This document shows, one piece after another, positions 10,100 through 18,614 of a stretch of 64,000 nucleotides of DNA. This DNA comes from JABWCQ01 sp964587105. Its GTDB lineage: Bacteria > Electryoneota > RPQS01. The translations under genes and the position numbers were made by a program. Position 1 is the first letter of the stretch; every line of letters starts with the position of its first letter. The stretch is taken from the NCBI GenBank assembly GCA_964587105.1, contig CAZPKG010000010.1:1-64000 (forward strand). The letters run 5' to 3'. Under the pieces are notes generated by a model that saw only the letters and a program-made list of their open reading frames with translations, ran no database searches and was not told the DNA's origin.

Positions 10100-10531
10100 T
10101 TAGCCTTGGAGGGCGTCATTGATGACTTTCCGGTGGTCGAAGGCGATCTGCTCTGGCAATTCGCTCAAGGGGAACCAGCGAGCCTCCAGCGCGTCATCTC
10201 CCGCCGTGATCTGGCCTGCAACCTCGGCGGTAAAGGCGACCGTAAGGGTATGATATCGCTTGTCTCGCTCCGGGTCAGAATAGACCCCTATAAGTTTGAG
10301 ATTTGTGGCCGAAAGCCCGGTTTCTTCACTTAACTCGCGTGCAGCAGCATGCTCGGCTGTTTCGCCATATTCGATAAATCCTCCCGGCAGAGCCCAACCC
10401 TCAGGTGGGTTCTTGCGCAAAATCATGAGCACATGGCCGTCTCGAATAGCCACCACATCCGCAGTTGGGGCCGGATTCTTGTACATTAGTACATTTGAGT
10501 TACAGTTGGGGCAACGGAGGTACTCTTCCAT
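10100..10531 (-). CDS. Nudix hydrolase with N-terminal zinc-ribbon-like motif
   Basis: The 143-residue protein has a complete Nudix box from GGFIEYGE through REL to SEETG (about residues 45-70), with the conserved REx2EE core that binds the metal and hydrolyses nucleoside-diphosphate-X bonds. The N-terminus has CPNCNSN (residues 7-13), half of a zinc-ribbon, as seen in NudC-like and ADP-ribose-type Nudix proteins; a second Cys pair is not obvious. Substrate cannot be assigned. It is downstream of the terminator at 10572-10597, so it is probably transcribed separately from the PDZ gene. Confidence 0.88.
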   Translation of the reverse strand: MEEYLRCPNCNSNVLMYKNPAPTADVVAIRDGHVLMILRKNPPEGWALPGGFIEYGETAEHAAARELSEETGLSATNLKLIGVYSDPERDKRYHTLTVAFTAEVAGQITAGDDALEARWFPLSELPEQIAFDHRKVINDALQG

Positions 10532-10571
10532 CGTTCGGAGACTTGTAGTATTTGAACACAGAGATTACAAG

Positions 10572-10597
10572 AAAAAGCCCGGCATCATACCGGGCTT
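10572..10597 (-). terminator. Rho-independent terminator of the PDZ gene
   Basis: Arms AAGCCCGG (10575-10582) and CCGGGCTT (10590-10597) form an 8-bp stem, followed on the minus strand by a run of U. It lies 22 nt beyond the stop of the double-PDZ gene. Confidence 0.85.
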
Positions 10598-10618
10598 GAT
10601 TTCGAGAGTATAGCAATT

Positions 10619-11833
10619 CTATGCTTGGGGCGCAACGTCTATGGTTAGCGACCAAAGACTGGACATCCGGTCTTTGATCTCAAGCTGCAGTTTCTTCAAC
10701 TCGCCTTTCAAAGTGTCCAAATCTTGCTTAAGCTCTTCCATTCCCACTTTGATGCGTTCGCGCAGGTCCTGAAAGCTCCAATTCCACCAGCCACGATCCC
10801 CACTTATCGCACGGGCTTCGCCTGAACCAATATAGACTCGCGGATTGTCCGTTTCAATCTTCATATCCCACTTCGCGTCGGGGAGAGATTCCAACTCGAT
10901 TCCCATGGAATTAAGTTCCTCGTGGAGTTTCTCCATCTCTATCTGCAACTGCTTCGCATCTTCATCCGTGAAAACAAGTTCAATTCCGCCATCGGATGCA
11001 TCGCCGTAAAAATCCTTCCGGTTCGTCAACGTGACAGGGATCACCATTGATTTGCCTTCGCGAATGATATAGAAATCCACAGTCTGATCGGGGTCCAAGT
11101 CACGTATCACGTCGGAAACGTCGCTTTGATCTTCGACTTCTGCCGATCCGATTTTAGTAATGATGTCGCCTGCTTTGAGCCCGGCTTTTTCGGCCGGTGA
11201 CTTTTCGACAACTTCTGAGATTAACGCTCCGCCTTCAACTTTGAAGTAGCTCTTCAGGCCATCTGATAATTCTTGAGTGACAATTCCTGCGAACGCAGCG
11301 GAACCGTGCATTTTCGAATCCCACTTAAAGACGTGCGGAGCCAATGGCGCTGTTGGCGGCATGGGGGTCCCTTCCCCCCAGCTCCAGTTGAAGTCGCTGT
11401 TGGATTCGCTTTCATCAAGTTTGACATTCGCCGTGCGCTCTTTGCCTCCACGCATGTACACGAGAGCAACTTCGTCGCCTTCTTTGTACTTCTTTAGTTG
11501 AACACGCAACTCAGAGGGGCCGGTCAACCGGCTACCATTGATCGAGATCAATATGTCATTGGAGCGCAGTCCGGCCTCATCAGCCGGGGACCCGCTCACA
11601 GTTTCTTCGATGAGTACGCCTTGACCAGCGGCAACGCCGTAGTCATTGGCAACGTCCGAGGTGACCTCTTCGGGGACAATACCCAAAAACGCCGTTGACT
11701 CGGAATTCTTCGTTAACTTGGCCAGCGCTGCCAATTCCTTGGCCCGCACCTCGGATGCGTTATCGCCCGCAAATGCCATTGAAAAGGCTAATAGGGCGGC
11801 AAGCAAAGCCAGACTTAATGCGCGATTTGTCAT
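10619..11833 (-). CDS. Exported protein with two PDZ domains, no protease domain
   Basis: This 404-residue protein has a signal peptide (about residues 1-22, cleavage near AFAGDN). The first PDZ domain (about 48-140) contains FLGIVPEEV and SPADEAGLRSNDIL; the second (about 178-270) contains FAGIVTQEL and SPAEKAGLKAGDII. A C-terminal helical, acidic and coiled-coil-prone tail follows (about 285-404, with LRERIKVGMEELKQDLDTLKGE). The PDZ modules resemble those of DegP/HtrA proteases, but no trypsin-like domain is present. It is therefore more likely a periplasmic scaffold or chaperone-like adaptor than an enzyme. Single-gene transcription unit ending at the 10572-10597 terminator. The partner is unknown. 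Confidence 0.82.
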   Translation of the reverse strand: MTNRALSLALLAALLAFSMAFAGDNASEVRAKELAALAKLTKNSESTAFLGIVPEEVTSDVANDYGVAAGQGVLIEETVSGSPADEAGLRSNDILISINGSRLTGPSELRVQLKKYKEGDEVALVYMRGGKERTANVKLDESESNSDFNWSWGEGTPMPPTAPLAPHVFKWDSKMHGSAAFAGIVTQELSDGLKSYFKVEGGALISEVVEKSPAEKAGLKAGDIITKIGSAEVEDQSDVSDVIRDLDPDQTVDFYIIREGKSMVIPVTLTNRKDFYGDASDGGIELVFTDEDAKQLQIEMEKLHEELNSMGIELESLPDAKWDMKIETDNPRVYIGSGEARAISGDRGWWNWSFQDLRERIKVGMEELKQDLDTLKGELKKLQLEIKDRMSSLWSLTIDVAPQA

Positions 11834-11923
11834 TTCAATCTCTCCTGATAAGACTACTAATAGTCCCCGTCCCAGCTCGTCGCAGTTTACACGACTCGAA
11901 CACGACTTCGGTTCCGGTTAACC

Positions 11924-11952
11924 TTGCGGCAACCCATTCAAATCGCTATACT
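11924..11952 (+). promoter_or_regulatory. Putative sigma70 promoter
   Basis: TTGCGG (11924-11929), a 17-nt spacer and TATACT (11947-11952) lie 32 nt upstream of the ATG at 11984. AGGAG (11972-11976) is the ribosome-binding site of the downstream small gene. Confidence 0.5.
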
Positions 11953-11983
11953 GGTTTGGTCCTACAATTACAGGAGTGTTGAC

Positions 11984-12385
11984 ATGTCCTATTTGTTGCA
12001 GAACAGGCGACGATATTATGAAACAATTTTGCCTCGCATTCCCGACTTGAAGGTCAGAGGGATGTTGGAGGAAATCGTCCACTCCACAGAGCCTCAAAAT
12101 TCACCGGAAACCGCTGTGGATAAATCATCTATACATTTATCATCTATAGACTTAGAGGATGCGTTCAAAAAGCCGGGGTTGGGTGAGAGGCTTGGGAGGG
12201 TTGTGATTTCGGTTGAAGAGCTTCTTGACCGCGCTATTCAGCTTGAGCTGTTGTGCCAAACGGCTTTCGTGGGGCTGACCTCTGAACCCACCAAGCAAAT
12301 CCTTGATTCTTCATCTGTTAGAATTGGAAAACTGCGAAAACTGCGCGACAGCTTACAATATCACAGATTTCGCCTACTTGATTAG
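11984..12385 (+). CDS. Small helical protein of unknown function
   Basis: This 133-residue soluble protein has no recognised family. It begins MSYLLQNRRRYYETILPRI and looks mostly alpha-helical, with a hydrophilic, serine-rich linker around residues 40-60 (SSIHLSSIDL). The second half has two helices, LGRVVISVEELLDRAIQLELLCQTAF and a final helix ending HRFRLLD. The layout could be a small helical bundle. The start was chosen at 11984 because AGGAG sits eight nt upstream and a promoter precedes it; the in-frame ATG 60 nt earlier has neither. It is followed 32 nt later by the FapA-like gene, so the two are probably cotranscribed. Confidence 0.65.
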   Translation: MSYLLQNRRRYYETILPRIPDLKVRGMLEEIVHSTEPQNSPETAVDKSSIHLSSIDLEDAFKKPGLGERLGRVVISVEELLDRAIQLELLCQTAFVGLTSEPTKQILDSSSVRIGKLRKLRDSLQYHRFRLLD

Positions 12386-12417
12386 GTTTGGAGGTGCGAA
12401 ATTTGCGCTGTTGAAGT

Positions 12418-13995
12418 GTGATGACACACGACAACTCGCAAAACCTCCAGATCGGCGATCCCGAAACAAAAGTCCGCTTGATGGCACAAGGGCATAACCT
12501 GTGGCGTGTGCGGATGCTTTTCCCGACCCATAAGGCCTCTGAAATTCCGGAACAACTTCGCCAGATAAAGGTGGAACTGGCGCATAGTTTCGGCGTGGCC
12601 GACTATCGACTTGAATACGTCGGGTTGTACTCCAAGCGCAAGACATCGTCGGGTATCCTGGTCGAGATGCAGATTCGCCGCCAGGAAATCCCTGTCGGCT
12701 CCGTTCGAGTACGCTATCTACCAATGACCGCGACTGATGGTACGGTATTTTCAGATATGCAGGTCGCAGTTGATCTTTTTCCGTTGGACGATTTCGAGCA
12801 GCAGCTTACATTTGAGAGCGTTGAAGAGCGTTTGAAAGCGGAGGGCGTCGATACAGGGCTTGTCCACTGGGTACATGTTCGAGAGCTTGTTGAGTCATGC
12901 CGCAAACAACAAGTGCCGTTGCTCGATCAAGTCGTAGGCGAGGGAGTCTTGCCTGACGTGGGTATTCCAGCAAAGGTATTTTACCGTTGGTTCCCCGCAG
13001 AGGATGAAGCGGCTCCAACAGCCTGGATGGGATTACGAGTTGTTGAAACAGGCGAAGAGTTGTGCGACCTCAATGTCCCAGTGTCTGGTCTCAAGGCCGG
13101 GAAGAATATTTTTGGTAAAGAACTCTCGCCGCGCCGTGGTAACTCGACGCGTTTAGTCGCAGGAAAGGGCGTTGCGCTTAGTACCACCGAGCGCAAATTC
13201 GTGTCGCGCGAGGAAGGAGTCGTGGTATTTCATCGGAGATATCAGGACCGAAGGATGAAAGATTCACCACGCGAGACGCCGGCAATTGTTGAGGCTGAGG
13301 TCTTGCAAATGCGGAATATTCGTGCGGAGAAGGCGCAGAATGAACGCTGGGAAGGATCAATCTGGATAACAGGAAGCTTTGACGAACCTGCACGTTTGAT
13401 GGTGAATGGCGACTGCGTATTTTACGGAGATATTGCAGATGGTTCGCAGATCCAAGTCTCAGGCAATCTGCGCATATTTGGCGGAGTCGGCGAAGCAACG
13501 ATAACCGTAGGGAACCACCTTTGCGTACACGGTCCGATGTTCAAAACGATGTGCGAAGTTGGTTTGACTGCCCAACTTATCGGTGAAGTTTCCGATTGCA
13601 CGGTGTTTGCCCGCGAGATAATTGCTGATAACATCGTGGGCGGCGTTGCGGAAGCTTATGCGAATGTCTCAACGAATAATGAGTTCGTGCAACTCAACAA
13701 AGAGAAGCTGCTCGCGGAACAGCGTGCCGCCGGAGAGGACGCATTACTGACCCTGAGGAAACAGATCATCCGGCTAAATGAGATATTTGGCCCGGAGATG
13801 CTCCAGCAGGTGACGCCGGACACGGTGCAAATCCACCTGCTCCGCTGGTTGAGGCAACAGAAGACCTTAGGCGTCGCAAGCTACACATATCCGCAGGTCC
13901 AAGAGCTGCGGACGCTTCTGGAACTCGTACCAACCTTGCGCGCGCAGATGGCTTCAATCGCAGGTGAACTGCGTGAATCTTCCGCCACAGACTGA
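12418..13995 (+). CDS. FapA-family (DUF342) polymer-forming protein
   Basis: This 525-residue protein has the FapA/DUF342 architecture. An N-terminal region (about 1-160) is followed by a central part with LDQVVGEGVLPDVGIPAKVF and GLKAGKNIFGKEL. A right-handed beta-helix stretch (about 285-420) contains turns such as MVNGDCVFYGDI, VSGNLRIFGGV and VGNHLCVHGPM. A C-terminal helical domain (about 420-525) completes it. Family members have been linked to flagellar assembly and to cell-surface or membrane localisation, but no flagellar gene is nearby. Start is GTG at 12418 or ATG at 12421. It ends at the terminator 14025-14046, before the phosphorelay cluster. Confidence 0.75.
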   Translation: MMTHDNSQNLQIGDPETKVRLMAQGHNLWRVRMLFPTHKASEIPEQLRQIKVELAHSFGVADYRLEYVGLYSKRKTSSGILVEMQIRRQEIPVGSVRVRYLPMTATDGTVFSDMQVAVDLFPLDDFEQQLTFESVEERLKAEGVDTGLVHWVHVRELVESCRKQQVPLLDQVVGEGVLPDVGIPAKVFYRWFPAEDEAAPTAWMGLRVVETGEELCDLNVPVSGLKAGKNIFGKELSPRRGNSTRLVAGKGVALSTTERKFVSREEGVVVFHRRYQDRRMKDSPRETPAIVEAEVLQMRNIRAEKAQNERWEGSIWITGSFDEPARLMVNGDCVFYGDIADGSQIQVSGNLRIFGGVGEATITVGNHLCVHGPMFKTMCEVGLTAQLIGEVSDCTVFAREIIADNIVGGVAEAYANVSTNNEFVQLNKEKLLAEQRAAGEDALLTLRKQIIRLNEIFGPEMLQQVTPDTVQIHLLRWLRQQKTLGVASYTYPQVQELRTLLELVPTLRAQMASIAGELRESSATD

Positions 13996-14024
13996 GCCTA
14001 CTGAACATGGTTTCGTTAATCGAG

Positions 14025-14046
14025 AACGACCTTCGGGTCGTTTTTT
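14025..14046 (+). terminator. Rho-independent terminator after the FapA-like gene
   Basis: AACGACC, a stable TTCG tetraloop and GGTCGTT (14025-14042) are followed by TTTT, about 30 nt after the stop codon. Confidence 0.9.
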
Positions 14047-14122
14047 GTTTTCCACAATCATACATAATATAGTAAATGTAACAAGCGTGACCATGAGTGT
14101 AGTAAATATATCATGTGAATAA

Positions 14123-14128
14123 TATAAT
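14123..14128 (+). promoter_or_regulatory. Candidate -10 element upstream of the phosphorelay cluster
   Basis: A perfect TATAAT occurs in an AT-rich stretch, 75 nt before the GTG start at 14204. No matching -35 is present at 16-18 nt, so an extended -10 or activator-dependent promoter would be needed. This is the only candidate seen between the terminator at 14046 and the cluster. Confidence 0.35.
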
Positions 14129-14203
14129 CTACCTGATCCAGTTAGAACATTGCGCATTCCGCTTCACGAGCTTACCTTAGATAGCTCCTAAATGGAATAG
14201 ACT

Positions 14204-14857
14204 GTGAATACCGTTGAGATAAAAAAGACCGTTCCACCCGACCAATTCAACCCGGCCTATGCGCTGGTTGAAGTGATGATGCACGAATTGGCAAATCCGG
14301 TGCAGGCCGCGCGCACGACGCTCCGGCTGCTACAAAATGAGCCTCTCTCTGCCGCAGATGCGATGTCGCGCGTACAAGGGCTTGAAACGGCTTTGGAGCG
14401 CGTTGCCATTGTTATTCGCAACGTCCAAGCTGTCAAGGACTCATCACTCACTCCTCCCGCTTCCGTTTCTTCAGATCGCTTACTTAGCGACATACTTTCC
14501 GAGTGCGGCGCCGTAAACTTGAAAACACAGGTTGAAGAGTGGCCCGAGCATCCGGTAGTCTTGAAGCTTCATGGAGCCGCGATTCCGGTTTTGCTTTCAC
14601 ATTGGGCGGCGGGAGAACAGAAGGGTCAGCAGGCTCTTCGCATCAGTTTGGAGCAAGCGAGCGGCAGATGGACGCTAAGCGCTCGTTTGCGCAATGGAGA
14701 AGGCGCGGTCGTTTGTAAGGAAAGCAGCGCGGTCGCCGTCGCTGGTTACCCGGCGGCGATTGGTGAGTTTATGCACAGCGCGGGCGGGAGCTCGTTCGTA
14801 AGAGAAGATGATATGGGTACATTCGAAGTTTATCTGAACATTGCGACTTGGATTTGA
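14204..14857 (+). CDS. Degenerate histidine kinase / ChpT-like phosphotransferase
   Basis: This 217-residue soluble protein has a dimerisation/phosphoacceptor helix pair at about residues 20-85. It includes an H-box (VMMHELANPVQAARTTL, His near residue 28) and a second helix ending VIRNVQAVKDSS. The C-terminal half (about 90-217) has the length of a catalytic ATPase domain. It lacks the N-box Asn and the G1 (DxGxG) and G2 (GxGxG) motifs, so ATP binding is unlikely. This combination, His present and ATPase lost, is that of histidine phosphotransferases such as ChpT, which relay phosphate between receivers. Two genes with receivers follow directly. Start is GTG. It has no sensor or membrane domain. 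Confidence 0.65.
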   Translation: MNTVEIKKTVPPDQFNPAYALVEVMMHELANPVQAARTTLRLLQNEPLSAADAMSRVQGLETALERVAIVIRNVQAVKDSSLTPPASVSSDRLLSDILSECGAVNLKTQVEEWPEHPVVLKLHGAAIPVLLSHWAAGEQKGQQALRISLEQASGRWTLSARLRNGEGAVVCKESSAVAVAGYPAAIGEFMHSAGGSSFVREDDMGTFEVYLNIATWI

Positions 14858-14890
14858 GATGCTAAAATGTGATATTATGTGGACTGCTTT

Positions 14891-15973
14891 ATGACCGATT
14901 TGACACAAATTTTGGTGGTCGATGACGACCCATTGGTTCTTTCGGGATTTCGCGAAGTTCTTAGCCGCGCCGGGTATTCCGTAATCGCTTGTTCCACTGG
15001 CCAGGCTGCCCTTGACATCATAGCAGAACGGCGTTTCACGGTGGTCTTAACTGACCTGTTTATGCCGCGCGTAACCGGTATGGACGTTTTGAATGCCGCG
15101 CTCTCCGCTGATCCCGATTGCGTGGTGATTGTCGTTACGGGCTTCGCATCCGTGCGTGGCGCCGTCGATGCATTGCGTCGCGGTGCGGCCGATTATGTGA
15201 TCAAGCCCTGCGATGACAACGAACTCCTTCATCGTATTCGCCTCGGAATTGAGCGAGCAGACATGCGAGCTGAACTTCGCGCCAAAGAGCTTGACAGCGA
15301 AAAGATGAAGGCGATTGCGCAGACTGCGGTAACGGTCAACGACCAAATTAATACGCCGCTTAATGTAATCCTGAACAGCGCCGAGTACATTCGACTGACA
15401 CGATTACCAGATGCAACGGATGTGCGCCAATCTCTCGACTTCATCGTGCAAGAGGTGGCAAAGATAAAGTCCGTCATTCAGAAACTCGCCACCGTCGCAA
15501 ATCCGGCGCGAACCCGCGAGTATTCGGTTGGACAGCATAGGATGATCGACCTTGATGTCCCGCGTGCGAAAGCTATTCCGATCTCCAACGATCCCGCGAA
15601 ACGTCAAAAGATTCTCGTCGTGGACGACGAGCAATTTATGGTGCATACTCTCTCTAAGATTCTCGAAGTCCTCGGGTATGACGTCATTTCGGCATTTGGC
15701 GGACGGGAAGCATTTGAGAAATATATGGTGGAAAAGATTGACTTGGTCGTAAGTGACGTGCACATGCCTGACATGAACGGCATCGAACTGATGACCTCGA
15801 TCAAATCAAAGAATCCGGAGTTTCCCGTTATCCTTGTAACCGGTTACGGGGTTGAAGACGCGCGCAAAACGGCGGGCGAGTATCACGCCGACGGATTCCT
15901 TGGAAAACCGTTCCGAATTGAGGAGTTGCGTCAGATAATTGAGCGCACGCTTCCATCCAACGCAGCGGCATAA
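14891..15973 (+). CDS. Double-receiver response regulator with His-less dimerisation core
   Basis: The protein has about 360 residues: receiver 1 (about 1-115; acidic pair in LVVDDDP, phosphoacceptor Asp in VVLTDLFMPR, Lys in YVIKPC), a helical linker (about 125-215), and receiver 2 (about 235-355; ILVVDDEQF, LVVSDVHMPD, GFLGKPF). The linker reads VNDQINTPLNVILN, closely following an H-box (compare HNINTPL in the next gene), but with Asn where the His should be. It probably dimerises without being phosphorylated. There is no DNA-binding or enzymatic output. GTG at 14879 is an alternative start; ATG 14891 fits the receiver better. It is 12 nt upstream of the hybrid kinase gene and 33 nt after the ChpT-like gene. 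Confidence 0.85.
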   Translation: MTDLTQILVVDDDPLVLSGFREVLSRAGYSVIACSTGQAALDIIAERRFTVVLTDLFMPRVTGMDVLNAALSADPDCVVIVVTGFASVRGAVDALRRGAADYVIKPCDDNELLHRIRLGIERADMRAELRAKELDSEKMKAIAQTAVTVNDQINTPLNVILNSAEYIRLTRLPDATDVRQSLDFIVQEVAKIKSVIQKLATVANPARTREYSVGQHRMIDLDVPRAKAIPISNDPAKRQKILVVDDEQFMVHTLSKILEVLGYDVISAFGGREAFEKYMVEKIDLVVSDVHMPDMNGIELMTSIKSKNPEFPVILVTGYGVEDARKTAGEYHADGFLGKPFRIEELRQIIERTLPSNAAA

Positions 15974-15984
15974 AGAGTTTACGT

Positions 15985-17619
15985 ATGAATTTGGAAGTTC
16001 ACAGCTTGACGGAAAAACAATCTACCAATGGCGGCAAGCAATCACTCCGCCGCATTTTAGTTATTGATGACGACGCAGTGATATGCGAGATAGCAGAGAG
16101 CATTCTCGCTGAGGCAGGTTGGGAGGTTTCCCACGCATATTCGGCAAGCGAGGCATTGAAGAAGATGGCCACGAACTCGTGGCCTATTGTGCTCTCAGAC
16201 GTTCACCTCCCTGGAGATTCGGGAGAAATGCTGCGCGCGATCAAGTCAAGTTACCCTGAGACTCAAGTAATCATGATTACGGGCGACCCGACGATTGCCA
16301 GCATGAGGCAGGCTTTGAAGGCGGGGGCATATGACTATTTGTTGAAGCCCGTGCGCCGCGATGAACTGCTTCGAGTCGCCGAAATGGCGCTTGACAGGTA
16401 TGAGTTGCAGGCGGAGCGAGATCGACTCGAACGCGAGAATGCGAGCTATAGATTGCAGCTTGAAGAATTAGTTGGGCGAAAGACAGAACAGCTTCGTGAA
16501 AGCGAGTTGCGCTATAGGATTCTGTTCGACCACGCGGTTGACGCAATATTGTTGGTAAATCCGGCTAATGCAGCGATTTCGGAAATAAACGGCGCTGCAG
16601 GCAAATTGTTGGGACGCAAAGCCTTCGACATTCAGGGAACATCTATCAGAGAATATGTCGGCAATCAGCTTGACGCCTATCTCGAGTCAGAAGGCGACGA
16701 CTACCGTATTTGGCGCGTCAATGAGCTGGTCGTCAGAGATCGTGACCTAAATGAACGAATGACGAGTGCGACGATCAACCGCGTCCGACTGGGGACCGAT
16801 ACGGTTCTGCAAATAGTCGCACGCGACGCATCGGATCAAAACGAACTCGCGCAGCGCGCAAGCCTAATGGAACTTGAATTGATGAGCGAACAACGGCTTG
16901 CCAACATTGGACTTCTGGCGAGCGGTGTGGCGCACAATATCAACACACCTTTGATGGGAATTTACGGGTTGGCGCAGCTCATCAAGATAAAGCACCCGGA
17001 CATAGAAGACATTGACGGAGTCATCGCGCAAGTCGAGAGAATCAACGGCATCGTTCGCAATCTAATGTGGAAGAGCCGCCAAGAGCAGGAGCTTGCAAAA
17101 CAAGACATTGACATAAACGTAATGTTGCAAGAAGAGCTTCGCTTCCTCGAGGCCGACATGGAATTCAAACACAACGTCGATAAGAAATTTGAGTTTGCAC
17201 CTGATTTGCCTCCGATATGGGGCCGGTACAGTGACTTCTCGCAGTCTTTTTTGAACATCATTCGAAATGCTCTCGATGCGATGCACGATTCAAGCACCAA
17301 ACAATTGTTTGTTTCAACGAAGAAGCATGGCGATGATATTTCGATAACGATATGCGATTCCGGTTCGGGTATCGAAACGGAGCATCTGGCACAAGTGTTC
17401 GAACCGTTCTTTACGACTAAGCCTGCCGTAGGAAAGTCCAGCAACGGAGAACCAACAGGAACCGGAATTGGCTTGTCAACCGTTCAGAAGTTGCTCGCCC
17501 CCTATGGTTGCAAATTTGATCTACAGAGCAAGGTTGGTCAAGGCACGACATTCACTTTGTTCGTACCGGTAGCTCAAAATCAACCCACGGAATCTGAACT
17601 AAGCGAAATGCAAGATTAG
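15985..17619 (+). CDS. Hybrid sensor kinase: receiver, PAS, histidine kinase
   Basis: This 544-residue cytoplasmic kinase has an N-terminal receiver (about 24-140; LVIDDDAV, phosphoacceptor Asp in IVLSDVHLPG, Lys in YLLKPV). A coiled coil (about 145-180) and a PAS domain (about 180-290) follow. Next comes a HisKA domain with an intact H-box (GVAHNINTPLMGIYG, about 312) and a HATPase domain with N-box NIIRNALDAM, G1 CDSGSGI and G2 GTGIGLSTV. All catalytic elements are present, so this is likely the active phosphate source for the preceding two proteins. There are no transmembrane segments, so a cytoplasmic cue through PAS or the receiver is expected. Confidence 0.93.
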   Translation: MNLEVHSLTEKQSTNGGKQSLRRILVIDDDAVICEIAESILAEAGWEVSHAYSASEALKKMATNSWPIVLSDVHLPGDSGEMLRAIKSSYPETQVIMITGDPTIASMRQALKAGAYDYLLKPVRRDELLRVAEMALDRYELQAERDRLERENASYRLQLEELVGRKTEQLRESELRYRILFDHAVDAILLVNPANAAISEINGAAGKLLGRKAFDIQGTSIREYVGNQLDAYLESEGDDYRIWRVNELVVRDRDLNERMTSATINRVRLGTDTVLQIVARDASDQNELAQRASLMELELMSEQRLANIGLLASGVAHNINTPLMGIYGLAQLIKIKHPDIEDIDGVIAQVERINGIVRNLMWKSRQEQELAKQDIDINVMLQEELRFLEADMEFKHNVDKKFEFAPDLPPIWGRYSDFSQSFLNIIRNALDAMHDSSTKQLFVSTKKHGDDISITICDSGSGIETEHLAQVFEPFFTTKPAVGKSSNGEPTGTGIGLSTVQKLLAPYGCKFDLQSKVGQGTTFTLFVPVAQNQPTESELSEMQD

Positions 17620-17640
17620 TACTTATTTAAGTCCATAAAG

Positions 17641-17671
17641 AAAAAACCCGCTGTCACCGGCGGGTTTTGTT
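17641..17671. terminator. Bidirectional terminator between convergent operons
   Basis: Arms AAACCCGC (17644-17651) and GCGGGTTT (17660-17667) are flanked by A-run and T-rich tracts, working for the phosphorelay cluster (plus) and for the miaA end of the long minus-strand operon. Confidence 0.85.
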
Positions 17672-17686
17672 TTGCGTAAGGTGTGC

Positions 17687-18604
17687 CTAACTGATGAAAT
17701 CTTTACGAATACGCTCGGCAATTTTTCCTGGGTTGTCCGTAAACAATCGGTCAATCCAAATTGCACGTGGGTCGCGGCGAAACCATGTCAACTGACGTTT
17801 AACATAGTGACGGACGGCTTTCTGAATCTCAGCGCGCATGGTCTCGAAGTCGTACTCGCCGCGCAAGTGCGGGAGTACTTCCTGATATCCGTGTGTACGA
17901 AAAGCGTTGCAATTCGTGTCATTAAACCCTGCTGCTGACAGCTCCCTGACCTCTTCGACAAGTCCTTGCTCAAGCATCGCATCTACACGGCGATTTACGC
18001 GAGCGTAAGTTTCCGAGCGATCGCCGTGAAGAAAATACAACTTGAACGATTGCGAAAGAGGCTCGGATTCGATACGACGCATATCTGAGAGTCGCTTGCC
18101 GGTGGCCCGAAAATGCCCTATTGCTCGAAGTGCGCGATGTGAATCCGCCATGTTGGTTTGCGCAGCGATGTCCGGATCAACTTGTTCCAATTCGCGCATC
18201 ATCTCTTCCGATCCGCGTTGCTTCCACTCGGCTTGTAATGTGGCATAGTCAATTAAAGGTTCATCCTCAGCACGGTAGAGCCCATCAATCAGAGCACGGA
18301 GATAAAGCATCGATCCGCCGACAACGACGGTGAGTTGATTTTGGTTCGCACGTGCCGTGATTATTGCTCTGGCTTCGCGCGAAAAGTCACCCGCTGTCCA
18401 ACGCTCTGTCAGTGATTTCGTGGCCACAAAATGATGCTGTACTGTAGCAAGCTGAACGTCACTCGGAGGTGCTGAACCGATTTTCAGTTCGCGATAGACT
18501 TGACGCGAATCTGCGTTGATGATCTCTGCATTCAGACTTAAAGCGAGAGGAATGGACACCTCCGTCTTGCCGGAGGCGGTCGTTCCGGCAAGAATCAGAA
18601 CCAT
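17687..18604 (-). CDS. miaA: tRNA dimethylallyltransferase
   Basis: MiaA transfers dimethylallyl to the N6 of A37 in tRNAs reading UNN codons. The protein is about 305 residues with the P-loop AGTTASGKTEVS at the N-terminus, DSRQVYRELKIG (substrate-binding Asp-Ser-x-Gln) and the downstream GGSMLYLRALIDG and GYQEVLPHLRGE motifs. The start was set at the ATG at 18604, which places the P-loop at the normal distance from the N-terminus; a GTG 45 nt upstream would overlap mutL. It is the last gene of the ten-gene minus-strand operon, starting 10 nt after the mutL stop. The mutL-miaA order is conserved in many bacteria. Confidence 0.95.
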   Translation of the reverse strand: MVLILAGTTASGKTEVSIPLALSLNAEIINADSRQVYRELKIGSAPPSDVQLATVQHHFVATKSLTERWTAGDFSREARAIITARANQNQLTVVVGGSMLYLRALIDGLYRAEDEPLIDYATLQAEWKQRGSEEMMRELEQVDPDIAAQTNMADSHRALRAIGHFRATGKRLSDMRRIESEPLSQSFKLYFLHGDRSETYARVNRRVDAMLEQGLVEEVRELSAAGFNDTNCNAFRTHGYQEVLPHLRGEYDFETMRAEIQKAVRHYVKRQLTWFRRDPRAIWIDRLFTDNPGKIAERIRKDFIS

Positions 18605-18614
18605 TGATGATCCC

